From an uncultured Bacilli bacterium (GTDB lineage Bacteria > Bacillota_I > Bacilli_A > RF39 > UBA660): DNA of 13,396 nt. Below are positions 1 to 6,305 of the stretch, piece after piece. The stretch lies in assembly GCA_947631655.1 (NCBI GenBank), contig CANRME010000025.1, positions 1-13,396 of the forward strand, written 5' to 3'. The position numbers were made by a program, and so were the translations under genes. A model generated the notes under the pieces. That model was not told the origin of the DNA, did not search any database, and saw nothing but the letters and a program-made list of their open reading frames with translations. Numbering within the stretch: position 1 is the first letter of the stretch; each line of letters starts with the position of its first letter.

Positions 1-45
1 GTCATAAAAACACCTAAACTTTCGTAAATTTATTATACAACCCTA

Positions 46-75
46 TTGTATTTTAGTCTAGTTTTTTAGTACAAT
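46..75 (+). promoter_or_regulatory. Probable sigma-A promoter of the PAP2 phosphatase gene
   Basis: A TTGTAT (-35-like, 46-51) and a TACAAT (-10-like, 70-75) are separated by 18 nt and lie about 25 nt upstream of the start codon at 100. The surrounding DNA is very AT-rich, so chance matches are likely. The remaining bases 1-45 show no gene or clear structure. Confidence 0.4.
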
Positions 76-99
76 ATATTATGAGAGTAAGGGATATTT

Positions 100-726
100 A
101 TGGAATTATTAAAACATCATTGGAAAAAGATATGTTTTGCCATTGGATTAATTATATTTTTAATTATTGTTAAATTTTTATTAGATGATAATTTAGATAC
201 TTTTGATAATGCTATATATAATGTTATCGCAGTTATTAAAGGCCCAATAGTTACAAATATTATGAAGTTTATATCCTTTTTTGCCAGCCCCCTATTCTGT
301 ATCGTATCTGTAATACTTGTCTTCTTATTAATAAAAAATAAAAACTTAAGTAAGTTATATACTTTAAATCTTATATTAGCTTTTATTTTAAATACTATTA
401 TTAAAATGATATTTGCAAGAGAAAGACCAATAGAAATAAATTTAATTGAGGAAATGGGTTATAGTTTTCCTAGTGCTCATGCCATGATTTCTTTATGTAT
501 ATATGGTTTTCTATCATATGTTCTAGTTAAAAGTAAATTACCTAAAAAATATAAAATAATCGGAGTTACTTTTATGGTTATTTTAACTATGTTAATAGGA
601 ATAAGTAGAATATATTTAGGAGTCCATTTTGCTAGTGATGTTTTAGGGGGATATGCTTGTGGTATGGTATTCTTAGTTACTTATATTAAAATAATGCGAA
701 ATAAAATTATCGAAAACTTACAATAA
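100..726 (+). CDS. PAP2-family membrane phosphatase
   Basis: This 208-aa integral membrane protein carries all three signature motifs of the PAP2 (type 2 phosphatidic acid phosphatase) superfamily: K102-x6-R109-P110, P124-S-A-H127, and S169-R170-x5-H176-x3-D180. H127 and H176 are the expected general acid and the phosphorylated nucleophile. Hydrophobic segments lie around residues 11-28, 56-78, 88-104, 128-145, 151-168 and 181-197, typical of small bacterial family members. These usually dephosphorylate undecaprenyl pyrophosphate, phosphatidylglycerophosphate or phosphatidic acid at the outer membrane face; the sequence does not show which. The ATG has an AAGGG ribosome binding site 7 nt upstream. 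The gene stands alone on the plus strand and converges on the next gene through a shared terminator. Confidence 0.88.
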   Translation: MELLKHHWKKICFAIGLIIFLIIVKFLLDDNLDTFDNAIYNVIAVIKGPIVTNIMKFISFFASPLFCIVSVILVFLLIKNKNLSKLYTLNLILAFILNTIIKMIFARERPIEINLIEEMGYSFPSAHAMISLCIYGFLSYVLVKSKLPKKYKIIGVTFMVILTMLIGISRIYLGVHFASDVLGGYACGMVFLVTYIKIMRNKIIENLQ

Positions 727-762
727 AAAAAGATTTTACCTTCTATTGGTAGAATCTTTTTT
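726..762. terminator. Bidirectional intrinsic terminator between convergent genes
   Basis: A 15-bp stem (726-740 paired with 748-762, one T.G wobble) encloses the 7-nt loop TTCTATT. A-tracts and T-tracts flank it, so it can end transcription in both directions. It overlaps the last base of the PAP2 stop codon and the final codons and stop (736-738) of the minus-strand gene. Confidence 0.85.
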
Positions 763-1413
763 GGCTTTTATTAATCTGGCGCCTTTTTCTAAATCGGCGA
801 TTATTCTAAAAGCGTTATTTCCAAAAACAACTGAATTAACATAATCGGCAAAAGTATTAGAGGTTGTATAACGAGTGCGCCCATCTATCGTTAAATCAAA
901 TCCGTGTTCATTCATTATTTTTGTAAATTTTGATAAACTAATTAATCCAGTTATTTTATTTCTTGATGGTTGTTTATCAGATGCTATACTAAATTCTACA
1001 GGAATAATATCTAGTAAAATAGCATTCTTTTGACAAACTAAATTACCTAATTCAATAGCAAACCTATTTCTAGCATCTAAATATTTATGTTGATACATAT
1101 CACTTTTTTCAATATATTCTTTTAAAACTTTTTCACTAATAACTAATCCCATTTGACTTTCTAAAATTATGGAATTAACATCTATGCCTTTAATTATTTT
1201 ATTTTCTAATTCATTTTGAATTAGTTTTTCACATTCTAAAACAATTTTTTCCGTATTAACTTCTCTTAAGATAAATGGTCGGTATTCTAAATGTTTATCA
1301 TCATAAACATATCTTATTATATGAGAATTTATAATTCCATTACGAGAAATATATACTTCTTGATAAGGTTTTCTTAGTTCTTCTTTATATTGAGCTAGTT
1401 CTTCAATATTCAT
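736..1413 (-). CDS. Hypothetical cytosolic protein, unrecognised family
   Basis: I do not recognise this protein of about 225 aa. It is mixed alpha/beta in character, charged, without a signal peptide or membrane segment, and ends in a basic tail (KAKKDSTNRR). No catalytic motif stands out. A TTG at 1422 lies in the same frame, but it directly abuts the GGGGG Shine-Dalgarno sequence (1423-1427). The ATG at 1413, 9 nt beyond that site, is therefore the likely start. The gene follows a stand-alone AAA+ ATPase on the same strand, with a 59-nt gap holding a strong promoter and a terminator-like hairpin. Proximity suggests, but does not show, that it is a partner or substrate of that ATPase. Its 3' end lies inside the shared terminator with the PAP2 gene. 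Confidence 0.7.
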   Translation of the reverse strand: MNIEELAQYKEELRKPYQEVYISRNGIINSHIIRYVYDDKHLEYRPFILREVNTEKIVLECEKLIQNELENKIIKGIDVNSIILESQMGLVISEKVLKEYIEKSDMYQHKYLDARNRFAIELGNLVCQKNAILLDIIPVEFSIASDKQPSRNKITGLISLSKFTKIMNEHGFDLTIDGRTRYTTSNTFADYVNSVVFGNNAFRIIADLEKGARLIKAKKDSTNRR

Positions 1414-1414
1414 T

Positions 1415-1440
1415 AAAAACAACCCCCTTTTGGTGGTTGT
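1415..1440 (-). terminator. Terminator-like hairpin that contains the ribosome binding site of the next gene
   Basis: On the minus strand a hairpin (1440-1432 paired with 1427-1419, one internal mismatch, AAAA loop) is followed by TTTTT, the form of an intrinsic terminator for the upstream AAA+ gene. Its 3' arm is the GGGGG ribosome binding site of the downstream gene, so in read-through RNA that site would be paired. See the overlapping promoter at 1442-1470. Confidence 0.6.
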
Positions 1441-1441
1441 T

Positions 1442-1470
1442 ATACTATCATAAAATTAATTATTTGTCAA
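1442..1470 (-). promoter_or_regulatory. Strong sigma-A promoter of the unknown gene 736-1413
   Basis: On the minus strand a perfect TTGACA (1470-1465) and a TAGTAT (1447-1442) are separated by the optimal 17 nt. Initiation would fall near 1437-1434, inside the 5' arm of the hairpin described at 1415-1440. RNA from this promoter would lack part of that arm and keep the ribosome binding site free. Confidence 0.75.
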
Positions 1471-1472
1471 AT

Positions 1473-2414
1473 TTATAGAGTATCGTAAGATGAGTTATTA
1501 TCAAGTCCGCCCTCTTCTTCAATAAGGTCAGCAAAGACGACTTTAAATCTTTCCATTTCTTTTAATTTAACATCTTCATAAATATTTTTAGCATTACATA
1601 CAGCTTCATAAATATGTCTTATTTTAACTTCAGTTTGATTTTCATATAAAGCAAAGGTAAAGGCATTAGCTAATACCGTTAAACAAATATCTGGGTATCT
1701 ACTTGCTATTTCATATACTCTTTTATATTCATCAGTCATTTCGACAATAAAGGCCATAATTTTTTCAATAATAAAGGTTGTATAATTAAGTTTTACACCG
1801 ATTTGTTTTTCTAGTTTAGGGTAAGTTCCCATTAATACTTTGACACAAGTTGGTTTATCAAATTCGGCTACTTCGATTTTTTGAAATCTTCTTAAGAAGG
1901 CTCTATCTCTTAGAATATAAGTTTCATATTCTTGAGTGGTTGTAGCTCCAATTAGTTTTATTTCGCCTCTATCAAGTCCAGCTTTTAACATATTAGCAAA
2001 GTCAATACCAGAACCACCAGCAACATTTTTATTAACTAAAACATGGGTTTCATCGATAAATAAAATAGTTTTAGTCATACCACTTAATTCTTTAACTAAT
2101 AAATCTATTCTATTTTCGACTTGACCATCACTTTCTACTGTACCAAGTAAACTAGTTATATTAATTTTATATATTTTATAGCCTTGTAAAGCGTTAGGTA
2201 CTAAGTTTTTCATAATACGATATGCTAGACCTTCTACAATGGCTGTTTTACCTATACCAGCTTTACCTACTAAAAGCGCACTTTTTTCTGGTGTTAATAA
2301 GGTAAGTATTACTTGTTTTATTTCTTCATCTCTTGCTATAGCGGGGTCAGTTATATAGGTCTTAGCAGTTAATTCTTCGCCATATCTTTCTAACATACTT
2401 ATTTTTTCATTCAT
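1473..2414 (-). CDS. Stand-alone ClpA/ClpB-type AAA+ ATPase module
   Basis: About 313 aa, resembling the first AAA+ domain (D1) of ClpA/ClpB/ClpC. Visible parts are the box before Walker A (ARDEEIKQV), Walker A (GKAGIGKT), Walker B (ILFIDETH), a sensor-1-type IGATTTQEY, and an arginine-finger-type FLRRF. Full Clp proteins are about 700-860 aa; here the N-domain, middle domain and second AAA+ ring are absent, with no sign of truncated remnants on either side. The usual LPDKAIDLVDEA sensor-2 region is replaced by a divergent YPDICLTVLANAF. It may be a remodelling or motor ATPase for an unknown partner. An in-frame ATG at 2429 sits at the expected transcription start and has no ribosome binding site. 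GGAG lies 9 nt before the ATG at 2414, so I use 2414. The acidic C-terminus (EEEGG) may be a docking tail. Confidence 0.75.
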   Translation of the reverse strand: MNEKISMLERYGEELTAKTYITDPAIARDEEIKQVILTLLTPEKSALLVGKAGIGKTAIVEGLAYRIMKNLVPNALQGYKIYKINITSLLGTVESDGQVENRIDLLVKELSGMTKTILFIDETHVLVNKNVAGGSGIDFANMLKAGLDRGEIKLIGATTTQEYETYILRDRAFLRRFQKIEVAEFDKPTCVKVLMGTYPKLEKQIGVKLNYTTFIIEKIMAFIVEMTDEYKRVYEIASRYPDICLTVLANAFTFALYENQTEVKIRHIYEAVCNAKNIYEDVKLKEMERFKVVFADLIEEEGGLDNNSSYDTL

Positions 2415-2435
2415 AATGGTCAACTCCATAGAGTT

Positions 2436-2444
2436 ATTATATCA
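2436..2444 (-). promoter_or_regulatory. Extended -10 promoter of the AAA+ gene
   Basis: On the minus strand TGATATAAT (2444-2436) is an extended -10 element; no good -35 is visible. It lies between the terminator of the surface-protein gene and the AAA+ start. Predicted initiation near 2429 leaves a leader of about 15 nt containing GGAG. Confidence 0.55.
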
Positions 2445-2450
2445 AATAAA

Positions 2451-2481
2451 TAAAAAGAAGACTAGAGTAATCTATTCTTCT
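2451..2481 (-). terminator. Intrinsic terminator of the surface-protein gene
   Basis: On the minus strand the stem AGAAGA/TCTTCT plus TAGA/TCTA (one mismatch between the two, 4-nt loop TTAC) is followed by TTTTT. The TAG stop codon of the surface-protein gene (2474-2472) lies inside the hairpin. Confidence 0.8.
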
Positions 2482-4169
2482 CCATCTTGAACAGTTAAGA
2501 CAGACCGAAAGGAATAATTGCCATATCCCCACCCGGCTAGTGTATTACTATTAAATGGACCAACATATGGTGTATTTCCGTAATATCCACCACGAAGAAC
2601 CCAAGGGTTATTTAAGGTTGGAAGCCAAGTATAAACACCATACCAATTTTGAGTTTCCTTTGTGGCATCACCCAAATGACCTCTTATTATATCAATTAAG
2701 CTCGTCCCATAGGTATATATATCATAATATTTTGCAGCCGGATTTGGTACTATAACACTGGACGTGTCGTCAAATTTCGCATCATTTGGATAAAATGTTC
2801 CATCAGTATTTACAATATTTCCCATAACAGGCTCAGATGCACCACCGCTCATATCATATATGCCATACATATTTCCCGTTGTACTTGCTTTTACTCCACT
2901 TTTATTCCATCTAAATTCATCAGTACAAGTTCCCGATTCTGCAAAAACAGAACTTCCAGCACAACCAGTAGTAAAATTAGTATCATTGTTAATCCATACC
3001 TCTGCTCCATCAGCTATTTCACTACCATCACCATTAAATCTTCCATATTTGCTTTGTGTTAGATATGCTACTGCTCCCCATTCTATATTCTTCATCATAT
3101 GCGTATCTATTTCGTTAGAATTTATATTATAGTTCTCCGAATATTTTTCTTCAATATCTCTTACTCCTTGGAACATATACGCTATAGCGATACCTCTTAA
3201 AGAGGAAACATTAGGTATTATTTTTAAATCTGTTATTAAATCTGAACTATACTTTCCGCTTGCTTCGTATTTTCCGACCCATATTCCTTTTAGTTCTGTT
3301 CCGCTTTCTTCTAGTGTTCCTTTAAAAGTAAAAGCTGGATGAGTATACCATTCACCATTGCTTGCTGGTTCCCCTTCTTTATTTAAACAACTTTCAGTTA
3401 TGGTGCCATCATTATTATTAGTATATTTACAAGTTATATCTCCAGTATTTTCTATTCCTTCTTCAAATTTGATATTTATCATTTGTTCTGGAACTTTGCT
3501 CGTTCCAGTAACATTAAATAGTTGATATTTATATCTTGGGACCCACACATACATTTGTAAAACTTCTTCCATTGGTACTTCTTTTCCTACTATATCTTCT
3601 CTTAATTGGTTATCTTCTTTAAAGTATTTATTCTTTATTGTTTCATTACTTGCATCTACTAAGACAGCATTTCCCCATCTATGGTCTTGATAGTTATACC
3701 AATCACTATCTGTATCTGCTACATACATTATGCCATTATCTCCATATATTACTGGAATCATTCCTTGATATAACTCTGGAGGATTTGGTAAGTTCCCTGT
3801 TACAAAGTATACATCACATCTATCTTGTTCAGTTGTTTTTAAGTTTAACTCCCATTTCGTATTATCAAAATAACCTGTTCCGCCATTTTCACATTTAATA
3901 TGCGAAAATATTTTCCCACTATCTTTATCAGGAAAAGAATTAGGTTCTACCTTTTTTATTCCATCTATATATACAGATAAAGAAACATCATTTTGATAAA
4001 AATTATCTACAGTAGTATATATTATTCTTTTATTATATTTTATTTGATATAAAGCATAACTACTTCCAATTGTTATTATCAATAATAGTAAACATACACC
4101 TAATATTACTTTATTTTTATTTCCATATTGAATTTTTTTTAATTCTTTTTCTGGATTAAACTTACGCAT
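2472..4169 (-). CDS. Membrane-anchored surface protein with FGE-sulfatase / C-type-lectin-like domain
   Basis: This 565-aa protein has a basic N-terminus, one hydrophobic segment (about residues 20-42) and a large extracellular part. It resembles the formylglycine-generating-enzyme (SUMF1/C-type lectin) fold: GIWVGKYEAS near 295-304, WGAVAYLTQSKYGR near 364-377, NMYGIYDMSGG near 433-443, and a C-terminal LRGGYY...SFRSVL block at 525-558. The catalytic cysteines of true FGE are not seen in the C-terminal block, so a binding rather than enzymatic role is likely. Cysteines occur in spaced pairs (93/118, 247/261, 403/415), consistent with extracellular disulfides. This C-terminal arrangement is also used by target proteins of diversity-generating retroelements; no reverse transcriptase is present here. 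AGGTAATCATA precedes the ATG at 4169. The gene is divergent from an XRE regulator, whose likely operator lies in its promoter. Parts of the 3' half look richer in G+C than neighbouring genes, hinting at acquisition. Confidence 0.7.
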   Translation of the reverse strand: MRKFNPEKELKKIQYGNKNKVILGVCLLLLIITIGSSYALYQIKYNKRIIYTTVDNFYQNDVSLSVYIDGIKKVEPNSFPDKDSGKIFSHIKCENGGTGYFDNTKWELNLKTTEQDRCDVYFVTGNLPNPPELYQGMIPVIYGDNGIMYVADTDSDWYNYQDHRWGNAVLVDASNETIKNKYFKEDNQLREDIVGKEVPMEEVLQMYVWVPRYKYQLFNVTGTSKVPEQMINIKFEEGIENTGDITCKYTNNNDGTITESCLNKEGEPASNGEWYTHPAFTFKGTLEESGTELKGIWVGKYEASGKYSSDLITDLKIIPNVSSLRGIAIAYMFQGVRDIEEKYSENYNINSNEIDTHMMKNIEWGAVAYLTQSKYGRFNGDGSEIADGAEVWINNDTNFTTGCAGSSVFAESGTCTDEFRWNKSGVKASTTGNMYGIYDMSGGASEPVMGNIVNTDGTFYPNDAKFDDTSSVIVPNPAAKYYDIYTYGTSLIDIIRGHLGDATKETQNWYGVYTWLPTLNNPWVLRGGYYGNTPYVGPFNSNTLAGWGYGNYSFRSVLTVQDGEE

Positions 4170-4197
4170 TATGATTACCTACTCTCTATTTAATATT

Positions 4198-4227
4198 AGT
4201 ATAGCACGAAATGTCGTATTTCTTCAA
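4198..4227 (-). promoter_or_regulatory. Promoter of the surface-protein gene
   Basis: On the minus strand TTGAAG (4227-4222) and the extended -10 TGCTATACT (hexamer 4203-4198) are 18 nt apart. Initiation near 4191 would give a leader of about 22 nt carrying the ribosome binding site. Confidence 0.65.
4206..4217. promoter_or_regulatory. Candidate XRE operator in the promoter spacer
   Basis: The 12-bp dyad ACGA-AATG-TCGT lies entirely between the -35 and -10 of the surface-protein gene. It faces the divergent XRE regulator, which is the obvious candidate to bind it. Occupancy would block RNA polymerase. The arms are only 4 bp, so this rests on position as much as on sequence. Confidence 0.5.
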
Positions 4228-4230
4228 CTT

Positions 4231-4261
4231 TTTTCTTATTTTTTTAGTAAACATAAGAAAA
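4231..4261. repeat. 9-bp inverted repeat upstream of the XRE gene
   Basis: TTTTCTTAT (4231-4239) and ATAAGAAAA (4253-4261) are perfect inverted copies 13 bp apart, just before the ribosome binding site of the XRE gene. It may be a second protein-binding site for autoregulation or a leader hairpin. No convincing plus-strand promoter for the regulator could be picked out between 4218 and 4275. Confidence 0.45.
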
Positions 4262-4281
4262 TAATTATTGAGGTGTACTAC

Positions 4282-4716
4282 ATGAATACAGAAATACTTT
4301 ATTTTATAAGAGAAAGGAATGGCCTTACACAAACAGATATGGGTAATATTTTGGGAGTATCTAAATTTTTAATATCTAAATGGGAAAAAGGAAAAGACCT
4401 AATTCCTTTAAATAGATTAAATTTATTATGTAATTATTTTGATGTTAGTATGGATTATGTTATTGGTAAAAAAGTTAAAAATAAAGAATTAATATATAAT
4501 AAATCTTTAGATAAAAAAGTTATTGGAGAACGCCTAAGAATATTTAGAAAAAATAATAATTTAACACAACAAGAACTAGCTAGTATATTACATACTACCC
4601 ACTCTACAATTAGTGCTTATGAAAGTGGTAAAACAATGTTACTCACAGCCTTTGCTTTACAAATAGTTAGAGATTATAGTATATCTTTAGATTGGCTATG
4701 TGGAAGAATCGATTAA
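4282..4716 (+). CDS. XRE-family transcriptional regulator with two tandem HTH domains
   Basis: The protein is 144 aa with two Cro/CI-type (HTH_3) domains in tandem. The first is about residues 4-62, with the helix-turn-helix at LTQTDMGNILGVSKFLISKWEKG split around residues 15-37. The second is about 80-144, with LTQQELASILHTTHSTISAYESG split around 94-116. Both end in the family-typical S-x-D-x-L/V tail (SMDYVIG, SLDWLCG). There is no extra sensor domain, so dimerisation or an internal pseudo-dimer probably sets its activity. The frame is open back to an ATG at 4171, but GAGGTG lies just before the ATG at 4282. The upstream extension is non-conserved in look and crosses the divergent promoter, so 4282 is the start. 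Its likely target is the divergent surface-protein gene. Confidence 0.85.
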   Translation: MNTEILYFIRERNGLTQTDMGNILGVSKFLISKWEKGKDLIPLNRLNLLCNYFDVSMDYVIGKKVKNKELIYNKSLDKKVIGERLRIFRKNNNLTQQELASILHTTHSTISAYESGKTMLLTAFALQIVRDYSISLDWLCGRID

Positions 4717-4743
4717 AAAGAACAAGAGGATAGTTCTTGTTCT
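4715..4743 (-). terminator. Intrinsic terminator, downstream of the two-component operon
   Basis: A perfect 9-bp stem (4719-4727 paired with 4735-4743) with a 7-nt loop is followed on the minus strand by TTTT. It would stop leftward transcription from the kinase operon or the putative small RNA, and may also end the XRE transcript on the plus strand, where the T-tract is poor. Confidence 0.75.
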
Positions 4744-4791
4744 ATTAAAGTGTGAGTTTGAGTTTATATGTTATTTTAAATTGTATTAGGG

Positions 4792-4824
4792 ATATATAAT
4801 AATTAACAAATCTTTATTATATAT
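4792..4824. repeat. 11-bp A/T-only inverted repeat
   Basis: ATATATAATAA (4792-4802) and TTATTATATAT (4814-4824) are perfect inverted copies with an 11-nt loop. In such AT-rich DNA a chance origin is possible, but a perfect 11-bp pairing inside a gene-free stretch is notable. It would form a hairpin in the putative small RNA. Confidence 0.5.
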
Positions 4825-4866
4825 TTTAAATGAAATCTATCTATCACTTTCCTTTCTTACAAATAC

Positions 4867-4909
4867 ATCATAACATTGTAATATGAAATATAAGTGAAGA
4901 ATGAGTGAA
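4867..4909 (-). promoter_or_regulatory. Three tandem 11-bp response-regulator boxes with a -10-like element
   Basis: On the plus strand ATGAA (4883-4887), GTGAA (4894-4898) and GTGAA (4905-4909) recur with an exact 11-bp period. Read on the minus strand they are TTCAY repeats ending 10 nt upstream of TATGAT (4872-4867). OmpR/PhoB-family regulators bind tandem direct repeats of about this period. The response-regulator promoter (6989-7004) carries two copies of the same element, making this a likely target. Confidence 0.5.
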
Positions 4910-4916
4910 ACTTTAT

Positions 4917-6305
4917 TTACTTGACAATTTTAAAATAAAATTCGGTACCTTTATTCTTTTTAGAATTAACACCATATGAGAAGTTGTGTTGTAATAAAAT
5001 ATTTTTAACGATAGCAAGTCCTAAGCCAGTACCTATTATATTACGGTGATGGTTTTTATCATTTTTATAATATTTATCCCAGATATGTTCTAAGTCCTTT
5101 TTACTTATACCTTTACCGGTATCTTTAATACTTATAGTATATTCTTTTTTATCTTCAGTTACATATATATAAACCGTTTTATCTTCTCCAGTATAGTTAA
5201 TAGCGTTATTAATTAAATTATAGATTACTTGTTCAAGACGTTTTTTATCAGCTTTAACCAAAGCTTTATCTGGTAGATTAGTAATAAAGTGATACTCTTC
5301 TGTTTCTTTAATTAAATTGTATCTTTTTAAAATATCGTTAATGGTTTCTATTAAATCGAATTCTTCAATATTTAATTTTTCATAATCTTTAGTTTGTAAT
5401 TTAGATAATTCTAAAATATCATTTACTAAAATATTTAATCTATCTACTTCTTCAATGATAACACTTAGATTATCTTTCATTTTAGCTTCATCTTTATAGC
5501 TAATATCTCTTATCATTTCGGCATAAGCTTTTATCATTGTTAATGGGGTTTTTAAATCATGAGAAACATTGGCCATTAAGTCCCTACGATACTCGTCTAA
5601 TTTTAGAGTTTCTTCTTTTAAGTAATTTAAAGTATCAGATAACTCATCTAATTCTAAGATACCATTATGAGTGAAATTAACATTATAATTACCATTAGCT
5701 AGTTCTTTAGCATCTTTAGTTATTTTAGTTATAGGTTTAGATAGTTTTTTAGATAGAAAGTAAGATATTATGACGGAGAATATGATAGCAATTAGAGCGA
5801 TATAAATTATTTCTTTTTGCATTAATAAACTATATTCGGAAACGTTAGTTAAAACAGAATAGATATAAATAGTCCCAAAGTCTAGTTTAACACTATAAAG
5901 ATAGGATAATCTATGATACCTAGGGTTTACTAATCTTATTTTAGATATTTGGTCAGTTTTTATATCTAGTTCTTTTTTAAAATTTTGTAAATAACTTTCT
6001 TTTAAAAGACAACCTGGAGCGCGATCATTAAAGTATTCACTATAACCTAGAGTATCAACATATTCTAAACAAATATTGTTATTAAAATTAATGTTATTAA
6101 TAACCTCTTCCATATCGTGGCGATTATTGTTGATTAGGGTATTAGCTAGATTATCTAAAGATTTTATTTGATAACGTTCATAGAAAAAACCAAATAGTAA
6201 TAATTGAAAAATTAGTAAAACTAAAGCAATAGAGATAGAGAATATAACAAAGTAAGTTAAAGTTTTAAAATTAATAGACTTAAATTTATCATTTTTGGTA
6301 GTCAA
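4917..6305 (-). CDS. Membrane sensor histidine kinase
   Basis: The 462-aa protein is a classical HisKA kinase of a two-component pair. TM1 is about residues 16-41, followed by an extracellular sensor of about 120 aa and TM2 at about 166-184. A HAMP linker follows (about 185-237), then the HisKA H-box SHDLKTPLT with phospho-acceptor H249, the N-box NLINNAIN (363-370), the G1 box DTGKGIS (395-401) and the G2 box GTGLGLAIV (425-433). The sensor contains two cysteines (C79, C99) that may form a disulfide; its signal is not evident. Translation starts at TTG 6305, within the response-regulator gene and 17 nt before that gene ends, after AAGGTAGG at 8 nt spacing. The next in-frame ATG would remove TM1, so TTG is required. 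The overlap implies translational coupling with the regulator. Confidence 0.93.
   Translation of the reverse strand: MTTKNDKFKSINFKTLTYFVIFSISIALVLLIFQLLLFGFFYERYQIKSLDNLANTLINNNRHDMEEVINNINFNNNICLEYVDTLGYSEYFNDRAPGCLLKESYLQNFKKELDIKTDQISKIRLVNPRYHRLSYLYSVKLDFGTIYIYSVLTNVSEYSLLMQKEIIYIALIAIIFSVIISYFLSKKLSKPITKITKDAKELANGNYNVNFTHNGILELDELSDTLNYLKEETLKLDEYRRDLMANVSHDLKTPLTMIKAYAEMIRDISYKDEAKMKDNLSVIIEEVDRLNILVNDILELSKLQTKDYEKLNIEEFDLIETINDILKRYNLIKETEEYHFITNLPDKALVKADKKRLEQVIYNLINNAINYTGEDKTVYIYVTEDKKEYTISIKDTGKGISKKDLEHIWDKYYKNDKNHHRNIIGTGLGLAIVKNILLQHNFSYGVNSKKNKGTEFYFKIVK

Larger units (their letters stand above)
4715..4860 (-). ncRNA. Possible small RNA controlled by the adjacent two-component system
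   Basis: This stretch downstream of the kinase gene has no supported open reading frame. Read on the minus strand it begins about 7 nt after a -10-like TATGAT (4872-4867), contains an 11-bp A/T hairpin (4792-4824), and ends with a terminator (4743-4715). The promoter carries three tandem 11-bp-period repeats that also occur in the response-regulator promoter. A roughly 145-nt regulatory RNA would explain all of this. It is an inference, and the region could also be just the 3' untranslated end of the kinase transcript. Confidence 0.3.

Noticed and set aside
1936..3898. Plus-strand open frames at 1936-2124, 2555-2755, 2860-3132 and 3638-3898
   Set aside because: All are antisense to well-supported minus-strand genes, lack ribosome binding sites and encode low-complexity, unfamiliar sequences.
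2472..4169. A complete diversity-generating retroelement or a true formylglycine-generating enzyme
   Set aside because: No reverse transcriptase or template repeat is present in the window, and the FGE catalytic cysteines are missing; only the fold resemblance is kept as a finding.
4171..4281. N-terminal extension of the XRE regulator from an upstream ATG
   Set aside because: It has no ribosome binding site, runs through the divergent promoter and dyad, and does not look like part of an HTH protein; GAGGTG before 4282 marks the true start.
4803..4847. 14-codon GTG-initiated minus-strand frame after AAAGGA
   Set aside because: The spacing from the Shine-Dalgarno-like sequence to GTG is only 2-3 nt and the peptide has no recognisable character; a non-coding RNA or plain untranslated region is simpler.
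4917..6290. A later start for the kinase instead of TTG at 6305
   Set aside because: The first in-frame ATG is at residue 65 and would remove TM1 and part of the sensor; TTG has a well-placed AAGGTAGG.
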